Shown here: one piece after another, positions 16,595 to 25,614 of the stretch
Numbering within the stretch: position 1 is the first letter of the stretch
How the letters are laid out: each line of letters starts with the position of its first letter
Source: an uncultured Lachnospiraceae bacterium
GTDB taxonomy: Bacteria; Bacillota; Clostridia; Lachnospirales; Lachnospiraceae
DNA length: 64,000 nucleotides
Assembly: GCA_934317845.1 (NCBI GenBank)
Contig: CAKRES010000008.1
Coordinates: forward strand, 44,196-108,195
Reading direction: 5' to 3'
Program-made: the position numbers and the translations under genes
The notes under the pieces: generated by a model
Seen by the model: only the letters and a program-made list of their open reading frames with translations
What the model was told of the DNA's origin: nothing
The model's database searches: none

Positions 16595-18322
16595 ATGAAT
16601 AAGGAACACACTAAAAGAGGGGGCGTTCGCCTTCAATTGTATCTACTAACTTTCACTCCGCTTTTGTGCACCATTTTGATTCTTTCTCTGATATCTGTGA
16701 AAGCAGTCAAAGGCGGTATGCAAAACGAGGTTATGAACGGACTTTCTGACATGGCATATGGAGTACAGGCAGCATATAACCTGGTGGATCCCGGAGATTA
16801 CTCCATCAAAGATAACAAGTTATATAAAGGTGTTTCCAATCTATCTGATAACATTGACATGCTGGACAACTTTACCAAAAACTCTGATACCGAGGTCACT
16901 GTTTTTTATCAGGACACCCGGTATTTAACCACACTGACGGATTCCAAAAGTGGAGATCGTTTGGTCGGTACAACCGCAAGCAAAGAGGTCTGTGACCGGG
17001 TATTAACCGGACACAAAAGCTACCAATCCACCAACGTATCCATCGAAGGAAATCTTTACTTTGGTTATTACATTCCACTTACCAATCCGTCTACGGATGA
17101 AGTGGTCGGCATGGTCTTTGCCGGAAAACCACAAGCGGAAACATTGGATTTTATCAATCAGAAAATCCGCATAATTGTACTGATTTCTATAGGCTTACTT
17201 TTGATCGCCACGCTGCCTATCCTTTATTTTGCAAGGAAGTTAAGTGGAGCCATTCAAAAAGCAGAGCAAATGCTTGTCACACTTTCCTCTGGAGATCTGA
17301 ATTTTGAAATTCCGGATTTCCTGCTTGCCAAACGCAACGAACTGGGAGATATGGCACGCGCTGTACAAACAGTACAAAATGAGATCAAGGATGTTGTCGC
17401 CCAGGTACTTGCCACTTCTGAATCATTGCTTGGCACCAGCCGCCAAATGGATGGCACTGCCAAAAGCACTGCTTCTACCGCCCAGGATATTTCCATGGCA
17501 GTCGATGGTATTGCCGAAGGTGCCACTTCACAAGCAGAAGAAGTCGACACTGCTACCCATAATATTGTAGAGATTGGAAATGAAATCTCTGCGATCGCAG
17601 AAAAAGCAGCAAACTTAGATGAAGCCTCCACCCAGATGAAACAGGCAAGTCAGACTGCAAGTGAAAATGTTTCACTTCTGACACAGTATAGCCGCGACAT
17701 GGTAGGAGCAATCGAAAGCATCAACCAGCAAGTATTGGCAACCAACACCTCTGCACAGGATATCCGTCAGGCAGTACTGGCAATCTCCGACATCGCCTCC
17801 CAGACGAATCTGCTTTCTTTAAATGCAAGCATTGAAGCTGCACGTGCCGGCGAACAGGGAAAAGGATTTGCCGTTGTCGCTTCTGAGATTTCTAATCTGG
17901 CAGCCCAGTCCAATGCTTCCTCCAAGGAGATCGAGGGTATTGTCACAAAGCTGGCACAGGAATCAGAAAAATCGGTAGAAGTCATGAACCATGTAAAAGA
18001 AATGATCGACACCCAGCAGAAAATGCTTTCCGATACCGCAGCTCAGTTCTTTAAGGTAGATGAAGGGATTGATCTATCCCGCACCGAAGCACAGTCAATC
18101 AAAGAACGTTCTACTTCCTGCAATGATTCCAAAGAGGGCATCGTAGACGGCATGTCAAACCTCTCTGCAATCTCTGAAGAAAACGCTGCCAGCACACAAG
18201 AAACCACAGCTTCCATGGAGATGCTGTCTCACACCATTGATTCTCTTGCAGAGGAATCCCAAAAAGTACATGATCTTGTAATTCAGTTACAGGAAAAAAT
18301 GTCATTCTGGAAAGTATCATAA
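16595..18322 (+). CDS. Methyl-accepting chemotaxis protein
   Basis: A 575-residue transmembrane chemoreceptor. The layout is a TM helix at about 14-36, an extracytoplasmic Cache-like sensor at about 37-190, a second TM at about 195-217, a HAMP linker, then the long coiled-coil signalling domain. The conserved hairpin tip reads ISDIASQTNLLSLNASIEAA, followed by AGEQGKGFAVVA, and ISEENAAS-type repeats follow. It should signal through CheA/CheW at the membrane. No che or flagellar genes lie in the window. It is monocistronic with its own promoter, a strong RBS and a shared terminator. The ligand is unknown. Confidence 0.95.
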   Translation: MNKEHTKRGGVRLQLYLLTFTPLLCTILILSLISVKAVKGGMQNEVMNGLSDMAYGVQAAYNLVDPGDYSIKDNKLYKGVSNLSDNIDMLDNFTKNSDTEVTVFYQDTRYLTTLTDSKSGDRLVGTTASKEVCDRVLTGHKSYQSTNVSIEGNLYFGYYIPLTNPSTDEVVGMVFAGKPQAETLDFINQKIRIIVLISIGLLLIATLPILYFARKLSGAIQKAEQMLVTLSSGDLNFEIPDFLLAKRNELGDMARAVQTVQNEIKDVVAQVLATSESLLGTSRQMDGTAKSTASTAQDISMAVDGIAEGATSQAEEVDTATHNIVEIGNEISAIAEKAANLDEASTQMKQASQTASENVSLLTQYSRDMVGAIESINQQVLATNTSAQDIRQAVLAISDIASQTNLLSLNASIEAARAGEQGKGFAVVASEISNLAAQSNASSKEIEGIVTKLAQESEKSVEVMNHVKEMIDTQQKMLSDTAAQFFKVDEGIDLSRTEAQSIKERSTSCNDSKEGIVDGMSNLSAISEENAASTQETTASMEMLSHTIDSLAEESQKVHDLVIQLQEKMSFWKVS

Positions 18323-18345
18323 CCTTCCTCATATACTTACAAAAT

Positions 18346-18378
18346 AAAATCGAGCAGGATACTCTCCTGCTCGATTTT
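18346..18378. terminator. Bidirectional terminator, 14-bp perfect stem
   Basis: AAAATCGAGCAGGA and its exact complement flank a 5-nt loop between the converging chemoreceptor and CmpB-like genes. A and T tracts on both sides let it work on either strand. Confidence 0.9.
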
Positions 18379-18385
18379 ATTTTAC

Positions 18386-19330
18386 TTATTTATGATCTTT
18401 TTTCATTTCCTTTAATAGTTCTAATGCTTCTTCAAACTTTTTACCCGCCACAATATGATTGCCACGAAGAATACGCTGAGAACGCCGCAGCGGGCGACCA
18501 CTATAACGTTCTTTTATGCTGTGGATAAGTTCTTCCTTACGGAAGAGCATTTCTTCTTTGGAAAGAGAGGCACTTTCTTTGGCTTTCTCCATATAATCCG
18601 TCATCTCTTCCCTAACCTTCTCTACACGTTTTGAGACATCTTCCCGTGCTTTCTCCACTTGTTTGGTCACATCTTCTCTCGCCTTTTCCACTTGCTTGCC
18701 AACCATCTGTTTTGCATGTTCTACATCTTCCTCTGCAAATGCAGCTCTTACCTCCAAGCGTTTCGTAATACGCTTGAACTCTTCATTATTCTCGGCAAGT
18801 TTTTCAAGCATACGACCAAGATCCATTGCCTCCCGGAAAGAAATCGAGAAATCAGAAACTATAATGATCGTCAGGATAAATACAATTCCTTCTGTAGCCG
18901 CCGTCGGAATTTTCTGCACCAGATCTGCAATCGGCACATGGATGATCTTCACCATCAAAATGGAAAAAAAGCCCCATGTCACACTGCTCAATAAACAAAT
19001 ATGTCCTTTGACATTAAATGGCTTATCCGAGTAGTCCCAATACCGCACATGGAACAATGCCTCCATAATTTCTCCGGTCACATATTCGAGTGCAGTGGCC
19101 GCGATCATCCCAAATAGAAAGATCAATACCAGATGATCCTTTACCGGAATTGTTGCAAGTAAGATCACCACCGCCCCGGAGCCATAGATAGGAAGGAACG
19201 GACCGTGCATAAAGCCACGGTTCGTCCACTTTTTCTCTTTTAGGGATACATAGCAGGACTCCCAGATCCATCCGATCATGCAATACAGATAGAAAAACAG
19301 AACCCATTGTGCCATTGTGTAATGATACAT
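18386..19330 (-). CDS. PF06541 (CmpB-like) membrane protein with coiled-coil tail
   Basis: The N-terminal 170 residues have about five hydrophobic segments and the PF06541 'putative ABC-transporter type IV' motifs: YCMIGWIWESCYVSLKEKKW (15-34), GFMHGPFLPIYGSG and the YWDYSDKPFN loop. Despite the family name, no ABC ATPase gene is adjacent and transport is unproven. The C-terminal half is a long charged coiled coil containing four consecutive 11-residue repeats of the form KQVEKAREDVT (about 212-255). A second, shorter family member lies at 57993. It is closely followed on the minus strand by a terminator. Function is unknown. Confidence 0.8.
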   Translation of the reverse strand: MYHYTMAQWVLFFYLYCMIGWIWESCYVSLKEKKWTNRGFMHGPFLPIYGSGAVVILLATIPVKDHLVLIFLFGMIAATALEYVTGEIMEALFHVRYWDYSDKPFNVKGHICLLSSVTWGFFSILMVKIIHVPIADLVQKIPTAATEGIVFILTIIIVSDFSISFREAMDLGRMLEKLAENNEEFKRITKRLEVRAAFAEEDVEHAKQMVGKQVEKAREDVTKQVEKAREDVSKRVEKVREEMTDYMEKAKESASLSKEEMLFRKEELIHSIKERYSGRPLRRSQRILRGNHIVAGKKFEEALELLKEMKKDHK

Positions 19331-19345
19331 GTTACACTTCCTTTA

Positions 19346-20764
19346 TCATTCTTTGATCTCGCCTGATTCCAGACGTTTGAAATAGCTCTTTGTTTCGCTT
19401 ACGATCACACCACTTAAGGCCAGGATCGCAATTAAGTTCGGCAGTGCCATCAAACCATTGAAGATATCTGCAAGTGTCCATACGGCAGATACTGTCATAA
19501 ATGGTCCGATCAATACCATTAAAATATATAACCAACGATATACATTAAGAGCTGCCTTTTTCGGTCCAACCAGATACTCCAGGCATCGTTCAGAATAGTA
19601 GTCCCAGCCAAGAATGGTAGTGAAGGCAAAGAATACCAGACATGCCATTAAAATAAAGGAACATACAGACTCTCCAAATGGAAGTCCTTTCTGGAACGCA
19701 TAAGTTGTCACTGCAACGCCCTCCAGTCCCTGCGTGTGTGCTCCTGTCAACACGATAGAAAGACCTGTCATTGTACAGATTACGATCGTATCAATAAACG
19801 TACCTGTCATTGATACAAGCCCCTGGCGTACCGGCTCTTTGGTCTGTGCTGCCGCTGCTGCGATCGGTGCACTACCAAGACCTGCCTCGTTGGAGAAGAT
19901 ACCACGTGCAATACCCTTCTGCATTGCCATGATGATCGCACCAAGTGCTCCACCCGCTGCTGCTTTTATACCAAATGCACTTTGAATGATCTCCACAAAT
20001 GCAGCCGGAATCTCTTTGATATTTAAAATGATCAACAACACACTAAAGACAACATAGATCACTGCCATAAATGGAACGATAATCTGTGATACACTGGCAA
20101 TACGCTTTACACCACCAATAACAACCAACGCTACACAGACAGATACTATGATTGCTGCGATCACAACGGTCCAGGAATAGCTTGCACCAAGTATAGTAAC
20201 CGTCCACTTATTGTTTGCATCAAAGAAATTATTTACCGCACTGGCAATACCATTTACCTGTGTGATCGTTCCAATTCCAAGTAAACCAACGCCCAGTCCA
20301 AAGAAAGCAAAAATCTTTGCCAGCCATTTCCATTTTGCTCCCATACCATTTTCAATATAATAGAACGGTCCCCCCAGTGCGTGATTATCTTTTTTATCAA
20401 ATACACGGTATTTTACAGCTAACAAACCTTCGGAATATTTGGTCGCCATTCCGAAGAAGGCTGCCATCCACATCCAGAACAAAGCTCCCGGACCACCGGT
20501 ACAGATGGCTGTTGCCACACCAACAATGTTACCTGTTCCGATCGTTGCAGAAAGCGCAGTACAAAGTGCTCCGAACGAAGTTACTTCTCCCTCGCCCTCT
20601 TCCTCATTCTTCACCATGTACTTTAATGCCTTTGGCAGCTTACTAAGCTGTAATCCTCTTAAGCGGATCGTCAAAAAGATACCTACCGCCAAGATCAGCA
20701 CGATGAGTGGGACACCCCACACAAATGCATCAATACTTTCCAATACCTTCGTAAATTTTTCCAT
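19346..20764 (-). CDS. Sodium:amino acid symporter, AGCS family
   Basis: A 472-residue polytopic membrane protein of the alanine/glycine:cation symporter family. Family blocks are visible: FGALCTALSATIGTGNIVGVA (about 64-84) and the conserved stretch QKGIARGIFSNEAGLGSAPI (about 284-303), followed by an Ala-rich segment. It should import glycine or alanine with Na+. A glycine riboswitch with terminator lies directly upstream, which points to glycine as the physiological signal and a likely substrate. The gene is 15 nt from the downstream CmpB-like gene, so the two may be cotranscribed. Confidence 0.95.
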   Translation of the reverse strand: MEKFTKVLESIDAFVWGVPLIVLILAVGIFLTIRLRGLQLSKLPKALKYMVKNEEEGEGEVTSFGALCTALSATIGTGNIVGVATAICTGGPGALFWMWMAAFFGMATKYSEGLLAVKYRVFDKKDNHALGGPFYYIENGMGAKWKWLAKIFAFFGLGVGLLGIGTITQVNGIASAVNNFFDANNKWTVTILGASYSWTVVIAAIIVSVCVALVVIGGVKRIASVSQIIVPFMAVIYVVFSVLLIILNIKEIPAAFVEIIQSAFGIKAAAGGALGAIIMAMQKGIARGIFSNEAGLGSAPIAAAAAQTKEPVRQGLVSMTGTFIDTIVICTMTGLSIVLTGAHTQGLEGVAVTTYAFQKGLPFGESVCSFILMACLVFFAFTTILGWDYYSERCLEYLVGPKKAALNVYRWLYILMVLIGPFMTVSAVWTLADIFNGLMALPNLIAILALSGVIVSETKSYFKRLESGEIKE

Positions 20765-20799
20765 TTCCTACATCCTTTCTCTTTATGCAGTAATAAAAT

Positions 20800-20938
20800 A
20801 AGAGCCGATACCAATATCAGCTCTCCAAAGAGTGAACATATACTAACGCGAAAACACTTCTGTCCTTTTGCCTGAGAGATCAGCGGGATAACTCCTGCCT
20901 TACACCTTCGGCGCTCGTTTATGAGACTCTCCAGAGTA
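20800..20938 (-). promoter_or_regulatory. Glycine riboswitch upstream of the AGCS symporter
   Basis: The minus strand holds conserved glycine aptamer blocks: GGAGAGTCTC, GCGCCGAAGGTG and CTCTCAGGCAAAAGGACAG (about 20859-20935). They are followed by a terminator-like hairpin (20801-20824, arms AGAGCTGATA/TATCGGCTCT) and a T-rich tail. I see one clear aptamer; a second full aptamer is not evident. Whether glycine turns the gene on or off depends on the switch design and was not resolved. Confidence 0.92.
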
Positions 20939-20995
20939 TAGCAGCTTTCAACTGCCATCAAACAGAGTACCATAGTTTTTTTCTGCTTGCAACAA

Positions 20996-21029
20996 AAAAA
21001 TGCAGGATAAAATAAAAATCCTGCATTTT
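20996..21029 (-). terminator. Terminator after rlmH
   Basis: Arms AAAATGCAGGAT and ATCCTGCATTTT around a 9-nt AT loop, followed on the minus strand by a T-run, 17 nt past the rlmH stop. Confidence 0.85.
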
Positions 21030-21045
21030 CCCATCTTCTCCATCA

Positions 21046-21525
21046 TTATTTATGATAAGGTTCTTTGTTTATGATCCGATAGCTTCGATAGATCTGTTCC
21101 AATAAGATCACCCGCATCAACTGATGCGGAAATGTCAGATCTGAAAAGCTTAACTTTAAATCAGCACGCTTTAATACTTGTTCGGAAAGACCCAATGATC
21201 CACCGATCACAAACTGCAGATGACTCTTTCCTTCCACCGCAAGCGTTTCCAACTGCTTCGCAAGACCGACGGAATCATACTTTTTTCCATCAATAGCAAG
21301 TGCGACCACATAGGAATCATCCTTCAATACCTTTAACAGCCGCTCCCCTTCCTTGTCCTTGATCTGACGTTCTAAAGCTTCACTTGCCCCCTCGATCGTC
21401 TTCTCATCTGCAACCTCCAGAATGGAAAGCTTACTGTATCTGCCAAGTCGTTTCTGATATTCTGCAATGGCATCTTTAAAATATTTCTCTTTGATCTTGC
21501 CTACACAACATATATCGATCCGCAT
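21046..21525 (-). CDS. rlmH: 23S rRNA (pseudouridine-1915-N3)-methyltransferase RlmH
   Basis: RlmH is an SPOUT-class methyltransferase that modifies pseudouridine 1915 in helix 69 of 23S rRNA on the assembled ribosome. The 159-residue protein has the usual length and ends with the C-terminal block LTFPHQLMRVILLEQIYRSY (family signature, 132-151). The glycine-rich SAM loop is at FVIGGSLGLSEQ (about 105-116). The gene starts 3 nt after cysK, so it is probably cotranscribed with it. Identification is secure. Confidence 0.97.
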   Translation of the reverse strand: MRIDICCVGKIKEKYFKDAIAEYQKRLGRYSKLSILEVADEKTIEGASEALERQIKDKEGERLLKVLKDDSYVVALAIDGKKYDSVGLAKQLETLAVEGKSHLQFVIGGSLGLSEQVLKRADLKLSFSDLTFPHQLMRVILLEQIYRSYRIINKEPYHK

Positions 21526-21528
21526 TGA

Positions 21529-22464
21529 TCACGCCTCCACAAATAGCGGAGTGGAATAATAACGATCACCAGAATCCGGAAGTACTGCTACGATTGTCTT
21601 TCCTTTATTCTCCGGACGCTTTGCCAAAGTGATCGCTGCCTTTAATGCAGCTCCGGAAGAAATACCAACCAGAACGCCTTCCTTCTTTGCCAGAAGCTTC
21701 GCATACTCAAATGCATCCTCATTTTCAATTGGAAGGATCTCATCATAGATCTTGGTATTTAACACATCCGGCACAAATCCGGCACCAATTCCCTGAATCT
21801 TGTGTGCACCTGCCTGTCCGGTAGAAAGCACAGCAGATGTTTTTGGCTCTACTGCCACTACCTTCACTTCAGGTTTCTGCTCCTTTAAATACTCTCCAAC
21901 ACCAGTCAATGTACCACCTGTACCAACACCAGCAACAAAAATGTCAACGTCACCATCGGTATCCTCATAGATCTCTGGTCCGGTCGTTGCTTTATGAACT
22001 GCAGGATTTACCGGGTTCACAAACTGTCCCGGAATAAAGCTGTTCTCGATCTCCTCTGCCAGTTCATCTGCCTTGGCGATCGCCCCTTTCATTCCCTTTG
22101 CTCCTTCTGTCAGCACAAGCTCTGCACCATATGCCTTTAAGATATTACGGCGCTCTACGCTCATCGTCTCCGGCATTGTTAAAATGATGCGGTAACCTTT
22201 TACTGCTGCGATCGCTGCCAAACCGATCCCGGTATTACCGGATGTTGGCTCAATGATCACAGAACCTTCTTTTAATACACCCTTTTTCTCGGCATCCTCT
22301 ATGATTCCTTTCGCGATACGGTCTTTTACACTTCCTGCCGGATTAAAATATTCCAGCTTTACAAGCACCTTTGCTTCAAGTCCTAATTCTTTTTCAATGT
22401 TTGTAACTTCTACAAGCGGTGTCTTTCCTACTAAATCCAATGCTCCCTGATATACTTTTCCCAT
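21529..22464 (-). CDS. cysK: Cysteine synthase (O-acetylserine thiol-lyase)
   Basis: CysK makes cysteine from O-acetylserine and sulfide. The PLP lysine is in the PAGSVKDRIAKG block (about 41-52), the substrate loop in EPTSGNTGIGLA, and the phosphate loop in GVGTGGTLTGVGEYL. At 311 residues the length is standard. A longer reading from a GTG at 22479 would place the start inside the Shine-Dalgarno (GTGAGG); the ATG at 22464 is correctly spaced and gives MGKVYQG, so I use it. Its promoter is followed by an ATTCC-N9-GGTAT inverted repeat that could bind a sulfur-responsive Rrf2-type repressor. Cotranscription with rlmH is likely. Confidence 0.95.
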   Translation of the reverse strand: MGKVYQGALDLVGKTPLVEVTNIEKELGLEAKVLVKLEYFNPAGSVKDRIAKGIIEDAEKKGVLKEGSVIIEPTSGNTGIGLAAIAAVKGYRIILTMPETMSVERRNILKAYGAELVLTEGAKGMKGAIAKADELAEEIENSFIPGQFVNPVNPAVHKATTGPEIYEDTDGDVDIFVAGVGTGGTLTGVGEYLKEQKPEVKVVAVEPKTSAVLSTGQAGAHKIQGIGAGFVPDVLNTKIYDEILPIENEDAFEYAKLLAKKEGVLVGISSGAALKAAITLAKRPENKGKTIVAVLPDSGDRYYSTPLFVEA

Positions 22465-22495
22465 ACAAATAAACCTCACTTTCTTAATTCACTCT

Positions 22496-22514
22496 ATTCC
22501 TACTATTTTGGTAT
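22496..22514. promoter_or_regulatory. Operator-like inverted repeat in the cysK leader
   Basis: ATTCC (22496-22500) and GGTAT (22510-22514) form an inverted repeat with one mismatch and 9-nt centre, between the promoter and the cysK RBS. Rrf2-family sulfur regulators such as CymR bind broadly similar AT-rich sites upstream of cysK, so such a regulator is a candidate. This is inference from position and shape only. Confidence 0.4.
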
Positions 22515-22533
22515 GTTTTCTTTCGATGTGTTC

Positions 22534-22562
22534 ACTATACTCCACTCTTTCCTATTTGTCAA
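22534..22562 (-). promoter_or_regulatory. Promoter of cysK
   Basis: TTGACA (complement 22557-22562), 17-nt spacer, TATAGT (complement 22534-22539). The predicted leader to the cysK ATG is about 65 nt. Confidence 0.8.
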
Positions 22563-22614
22563 CCATTGTGCTTCATACACTTCTTTATATTTAGCTATTG
22601 ATATTATCTATAGC

Positions 22615-22645
22615 AAAAGGATAGATGATAAACATCTATCCTTTT
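22615..22645 (-). terminator. Terminator after prfA
   Basis: A perfect 13-bp stem AAAAGGATAGATG/CATCTATCCTTTT with a 5-nt loop sits 10 nt past the prfA stop. The T-run is short on the minus strand but longer on the plus strand. Confidence 0.75.
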
Positions 22646-22655
22646 TTCGTTTTTC

Positions 22656-23738
22656 TTACGCTTCTTCGTTTAATTTGCTCAGCTTAGCCGCCTGGTCTGC
22701 AGCGATCAGCGCATCGATGATCTCGTCAAGATCTCCGCTTAAAATGGCATCCAGACGATGACTGGTCAGCTTGATACGATGATCTGTCACACGTCCCTGT
22801 GGGAAGTTATAGGTACGGATCTTCTCGGCACGGTCTCCGGTTCCTACCTGACTACGTCTGGCTTCCGCTTCTTTATCCTGTGCTTCCTGCATACGCATAT
22901 CCATAATACGGGAACGCAGTACTTTCATACCCTTTTCCTTGTTCTTGATCTGAGATTTCTCATCCTGACAAGATACCACGATTCCGGTTGGAATATGGGT
23001 AATACGAACCGCTGAATCCGTCGTATTGACACACTGTCCACCGTTACCGGATGCACGGAACACATCAATACGGATATCATTCATATCAATATCTACATCC
23101 ACCTCTTCTGCCTCCGGCATGATCGCTACCGTAACCGTAGAGGTGTGGATTCTTCCCTGTGATTCTGTAGCAGGGACACGCTGTACACGATGCACACCAC
23201 TTTCATATTTCATTTTAGAATAAACGCTTGTTCCATTGATCATAAATACGATCTCTTTGAATCCACCGATCCCATTTTCACTAAAGGAAATGGTCTGCGG
23301 CTTCCAATGATTCTTCGTCGCATAATTCTGGTACATTCTGGCAAGCTCTGCCGCAAACAATGCTGCCTCATCTCCTCCGGCACCTGCCCGGATCTCGACA
23401 AATACGTTCTTATCATCATTGGGATCCTTTGGAAGCAGTAAGATCTTAATATCATTTTCTAATTTCTCGATCGTTTCCTTTGCTTCATTCATTTCTTCTT
23501 TGAGCATCTGACGCATTTCTTCGTCGTTTTCTTCCTCCAGCATAACAAGACTGTCGTCAATCGTCTCCTGCGCCTTTTCATACTCTTTATATTTCTCTAC
23601 CAAAGGAGCCAATTCTGCCTGCTCCTTCATCAGCTTGGTATAACGGTTCGTATCATTGGCAACGTCCGGCTGTGCCAGTTCCCCCATCAATACCTCATAT
23701 CGTCCTACGACATCCTGCAACTTATCTAACATTTCCAT
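22656..23738 (-). CDS. prfA: Peptide chain release factor 1
   Basis: RF1 recognises UAA and UAG and triggers peptide release. The 360-residue protein has the tripeptide anticodon-like motif P-A-T in RVPATESQG, which marks RF1 rather than RF2 (SPF), and the catalytic GGQ in ASGNGGQCVN. Length and domain order are normal. It is the last gene of the rho-rpmE-DUF1385-prmC-prfA string and lies directly after prmC, whose product methylates the GGQ glutamine of this protein. A GGAGG sequence precedes the ATG. Confidence 0.98.
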   Translation of the reverse strand: MEMLDKLQDVVGRYEVLMGELAQPDVANDTNRYTKLMKEQAELAPLVEKYKEYEKAQETIDDSLVMLEEENDEEMRQMLKEEMNEAKETIEKLENDIKILLLPKDPNDDKNVFVEIRAGAGGDEAALFAAELARMYQNYATKNHWKPQTISFSENGIGGFKEIVFMINGTSVYSKMKYESGVHRVQRVPATESQGRIHTSTVTVAIMPEAEEVDVDIDMNDIRIDVFRASGNGGQCVNTTDSAVRITHIPTGIVVSCQDEKSQIKNKEKGMKVLRSRIMDMRMQEAQDKEAEARRSQVGTGDRAEKIRTYNFPQGRVTDHRIKLTSHRLDAILSGDLDEIIDALIAADQAAKLSKLNEEA

Positions 23739-23771
23739 GATCGTTCCTCCATTTTCTGTCTCACTATCTTT

Positions 23772-24665
23772 CTATCCATCATACCGAGCCCATACTACCC
23801 GGTCATGTCCTGCTAAATCCGCTACAATCCGTACATCTTTATATCCATTTTCTTCATAAAGCTGCTGTACTTCTCTGGCCTGATCGTATCCGATCTCCAC
23901 AAACAGCAGTCCCTCCTTTTTCAAATACTGCCGGGCATCCCGGATGATCCTCTGATAAAAGAAAAGACCATCTTCATGTCCATCAAGTGCCAGTCTCGGT
24001 TCCTGATCCCGTACACAAGTGTCCAGTGTCTCAATCACATCGCTCCTGATATAAGGCGGATTCGACACGATCACATCAAAATAGTGTTCCCGCATGGCAA
24101 CTGCCTCAAACAGATCACCTTCACAAAGCGTCACCGGATTCCCATAGCGTTCATTATTTTTCTGTGCTACCGCCAGTGCTTGTTTCGACACATCACTCGC
24201 CACCACTTCTTCCCATTTTACCATAAGAGAAAGGGTTATGGCAATACACCCTGATCCGGTGCAAAGATCGTAAAGTGTTCCCGCCGTCGGCTCCTTCTTT
24301 AGAGCCATCCGTGCGGTGACTGTCTGCACCACCGTCTCCACCAGCACTTCAGTGTCCTGCCGCGGAATCAGGCAGCCTTCCGCCACATAAAAATCATATC
24401 CATAAAAATTCTGTTCATGCGTCAGATACTGTACCGGAATCCCTTTCGCACGTTTGGCGATCAGGGCAAGATACGCTTCGTAATGCTTCTGATCGTCGTC
24501 CGTCATTTCCCGAAAGGAAAGACATTCCATCATAAAATCAACCCGGCTCATCTGAAAGCAGTAGGAAAATAAGATCCATGCACAGGATTTGGCTTCTATC
24601 TCCTCAATCCCCGCATCCATCAATTGCATCTGTCCGCTCATCAACATTTCCTGATAGGTATTCAT
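23772..24665 (-). CDS. prmC: Release factor glutamine methyltransferase
   Basis: PrmC methylates the glutamine in the GGQ motif of RF1 and RF2. The 297-residue protein has an N-terminal helical domain, the SAM-binding loop LCTGSGCIAITLSL (about 137-150) and the diagnostic catalytic NPPY in VIVSNPPYIRSD. A TTG start 15 nt upstream is possible, but GAGG is correctly spaced for the ATG at 24665, so I use it. The gene starts 4 nt past the end of the DUF1385 gene and is followed by prfA, its substrate's gene, which is the classic pairing. Confidence 0.96.
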   Translation of the reverse strand: MNTYQEMLMSGQMQLMDAGIEEIEAKSCAWILFSYCFQMSRVDFMMECLSFREMTDDDQKHYEAYLALIAKRAKGIPVQYLTHEQNFYGYDFYVAEGCLIPRQDTEVLVETVVQTVTARMALKKEPTAGTLYDLCTGSGCIAITLSLMVKWEEVVASDVSKQALAVAQKNNERYGNPVTLCEGDLFEAVAMREHYFDVIVSNPPYIRSDVIETLDTCVRDQEPRLALDGHEDGLFFYQRIIRDARQYLKKEGLLFVEIGYDQAREVQQLYEENGYKDVRIVADLAGHDRVVWARYDG

Positions 24666-24669
24666 TATC

Positions 24670-25596
24670 TCAGTCCTCAATCTCGCCCTTTCTCATTGCT
24701 TCCTGATAAGCGCGCCAGTCCATTACAGCCTCCACAGACTTGATCGCCACTTCTGCCATAGAAAGATCCGGCTCCTTGGTTGTCATTTTCTGGATCATCA
24801 GACCCGGCTTGCTGATCAGATTTACCAGCGGATTGTTGCTTTTTCCGGCAAGACGGATAAATTCATAGGATACTCCTGCTATGACCGGAACTAAAAGCAG
24901 ACGGAATACCAGACGAAGAATACGGTTATCTACCCGGATAAACATAAAAAAGAAAATACTGATCACCATCACCAGAAACATAAAACTCGTACCGCAGCGT
25001 TTATGCAGTCTGGAATGTTTTAACACATTCTCCGGAGTAAGCGGATCTCCACTCTCTAAACAATTGATCGTTTTATGCTCCGCCCCGTGATACATGTAAA
25101 CCCGCTTGATCTCTTCCATAAAAGAAATGGCATAAACATACAGCAGAAAAATAGCGATACGCACGATTCCCTCTACCACAGCAAATAGAAACTCATTTTT
25201 CGTATAATGCCGCAAAAAATTTGTCAGAAGATTCGGCACTACCATAAATAGCAGCAAAGAAAATGCAAGGGAAAATGTCACCGACAAAAAGATTGCAAAG
25301 GAACTCATCGCAGATTCCTTTTTCTCCTCCTTTGGCGTCTTCTCCTCTTCTTCCTCAATAAAACCTGCGGAATAGGTCAGTGTTTTTATTCCGATCACCA
25401 TGGAATCCAGAAAGTTAAATACACCTCTTAGGATCGGAATCTTATTTAAATGATGCTTCTCACTAAAGCTCACATAATCTGTTACCTGCACTTCGATATC
25501 GCCATCCGGCTTTCTTATCGCTGTCGCATACTGGTTCAGATTCTTCATCATGACCCCTTCCATCAGAGCCTGCCCGCCGATCGTTGTTCGTTTCAT
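24670..25596 (-). CDS. DUF1385 (YqhQ-like) membrane protein
   Basis: DUF1385 proteins are multi-pass membrane proteins found in Firmicutes and plants; their function is unknown, and a metal-dependent enzyme has been proposed. The 308-residue protein begins with the family block TIGGQALMEGVMMKN (5-19). It carries a conserved YHGAEHKTINCLE histidine-rich motif (about 169-181), followed by the motif HKRCGTSFMF. About four or five hydrophobic segments lie between residues 100 and 250. It sits between rpmE and prmC in the conserved clostridial order, with the downstream prmC starting 4 nt away. Confidence 0.93.
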   Translation of the reverse strand: MKRTTIGGQALMEGVMMKNLNQYATAIRKPDGDIEVQVTDYVSFSEKHHLNKIPILRGVFNFLDSMVIGIKTLTYSAGFIEEEEEKTPKEEKKESAMSSFAIFLSVTFSLAFSLLLFMVVPNLLTNFLRHYTKNEFLFAVVEGIVRIAIFLLYVYAISFMEEIKRVYMYHGAEHKTINCLESGDPLTPENVLKHSRLHKRCGTSFMFLVMVISIFFFMFIRVDNRILRLVFRLLLVPVIAGVSYEFIRLAGKSNNPLVNLISKPGLMIQKMTTKEPDLSMAEVAIKSVEAVMDWRAYQEAMRKGEIED

Positions 25597-25614
25597 ATTC
25601 TCATCCTTTCAAAA

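Noticed and set aside
20695..20973. 92-residue minus-strand frame across the glycine riboswitch
   Set aside because: It runs through conserved aptamer and terminator sequence and out of frame into the symporter gene.
24666..24680. TTG start for prmC
   Set aside because: The ATG at 24665 has a correctly spaced GAGG, and the TTG would lie within that ribosome-binding sequence.
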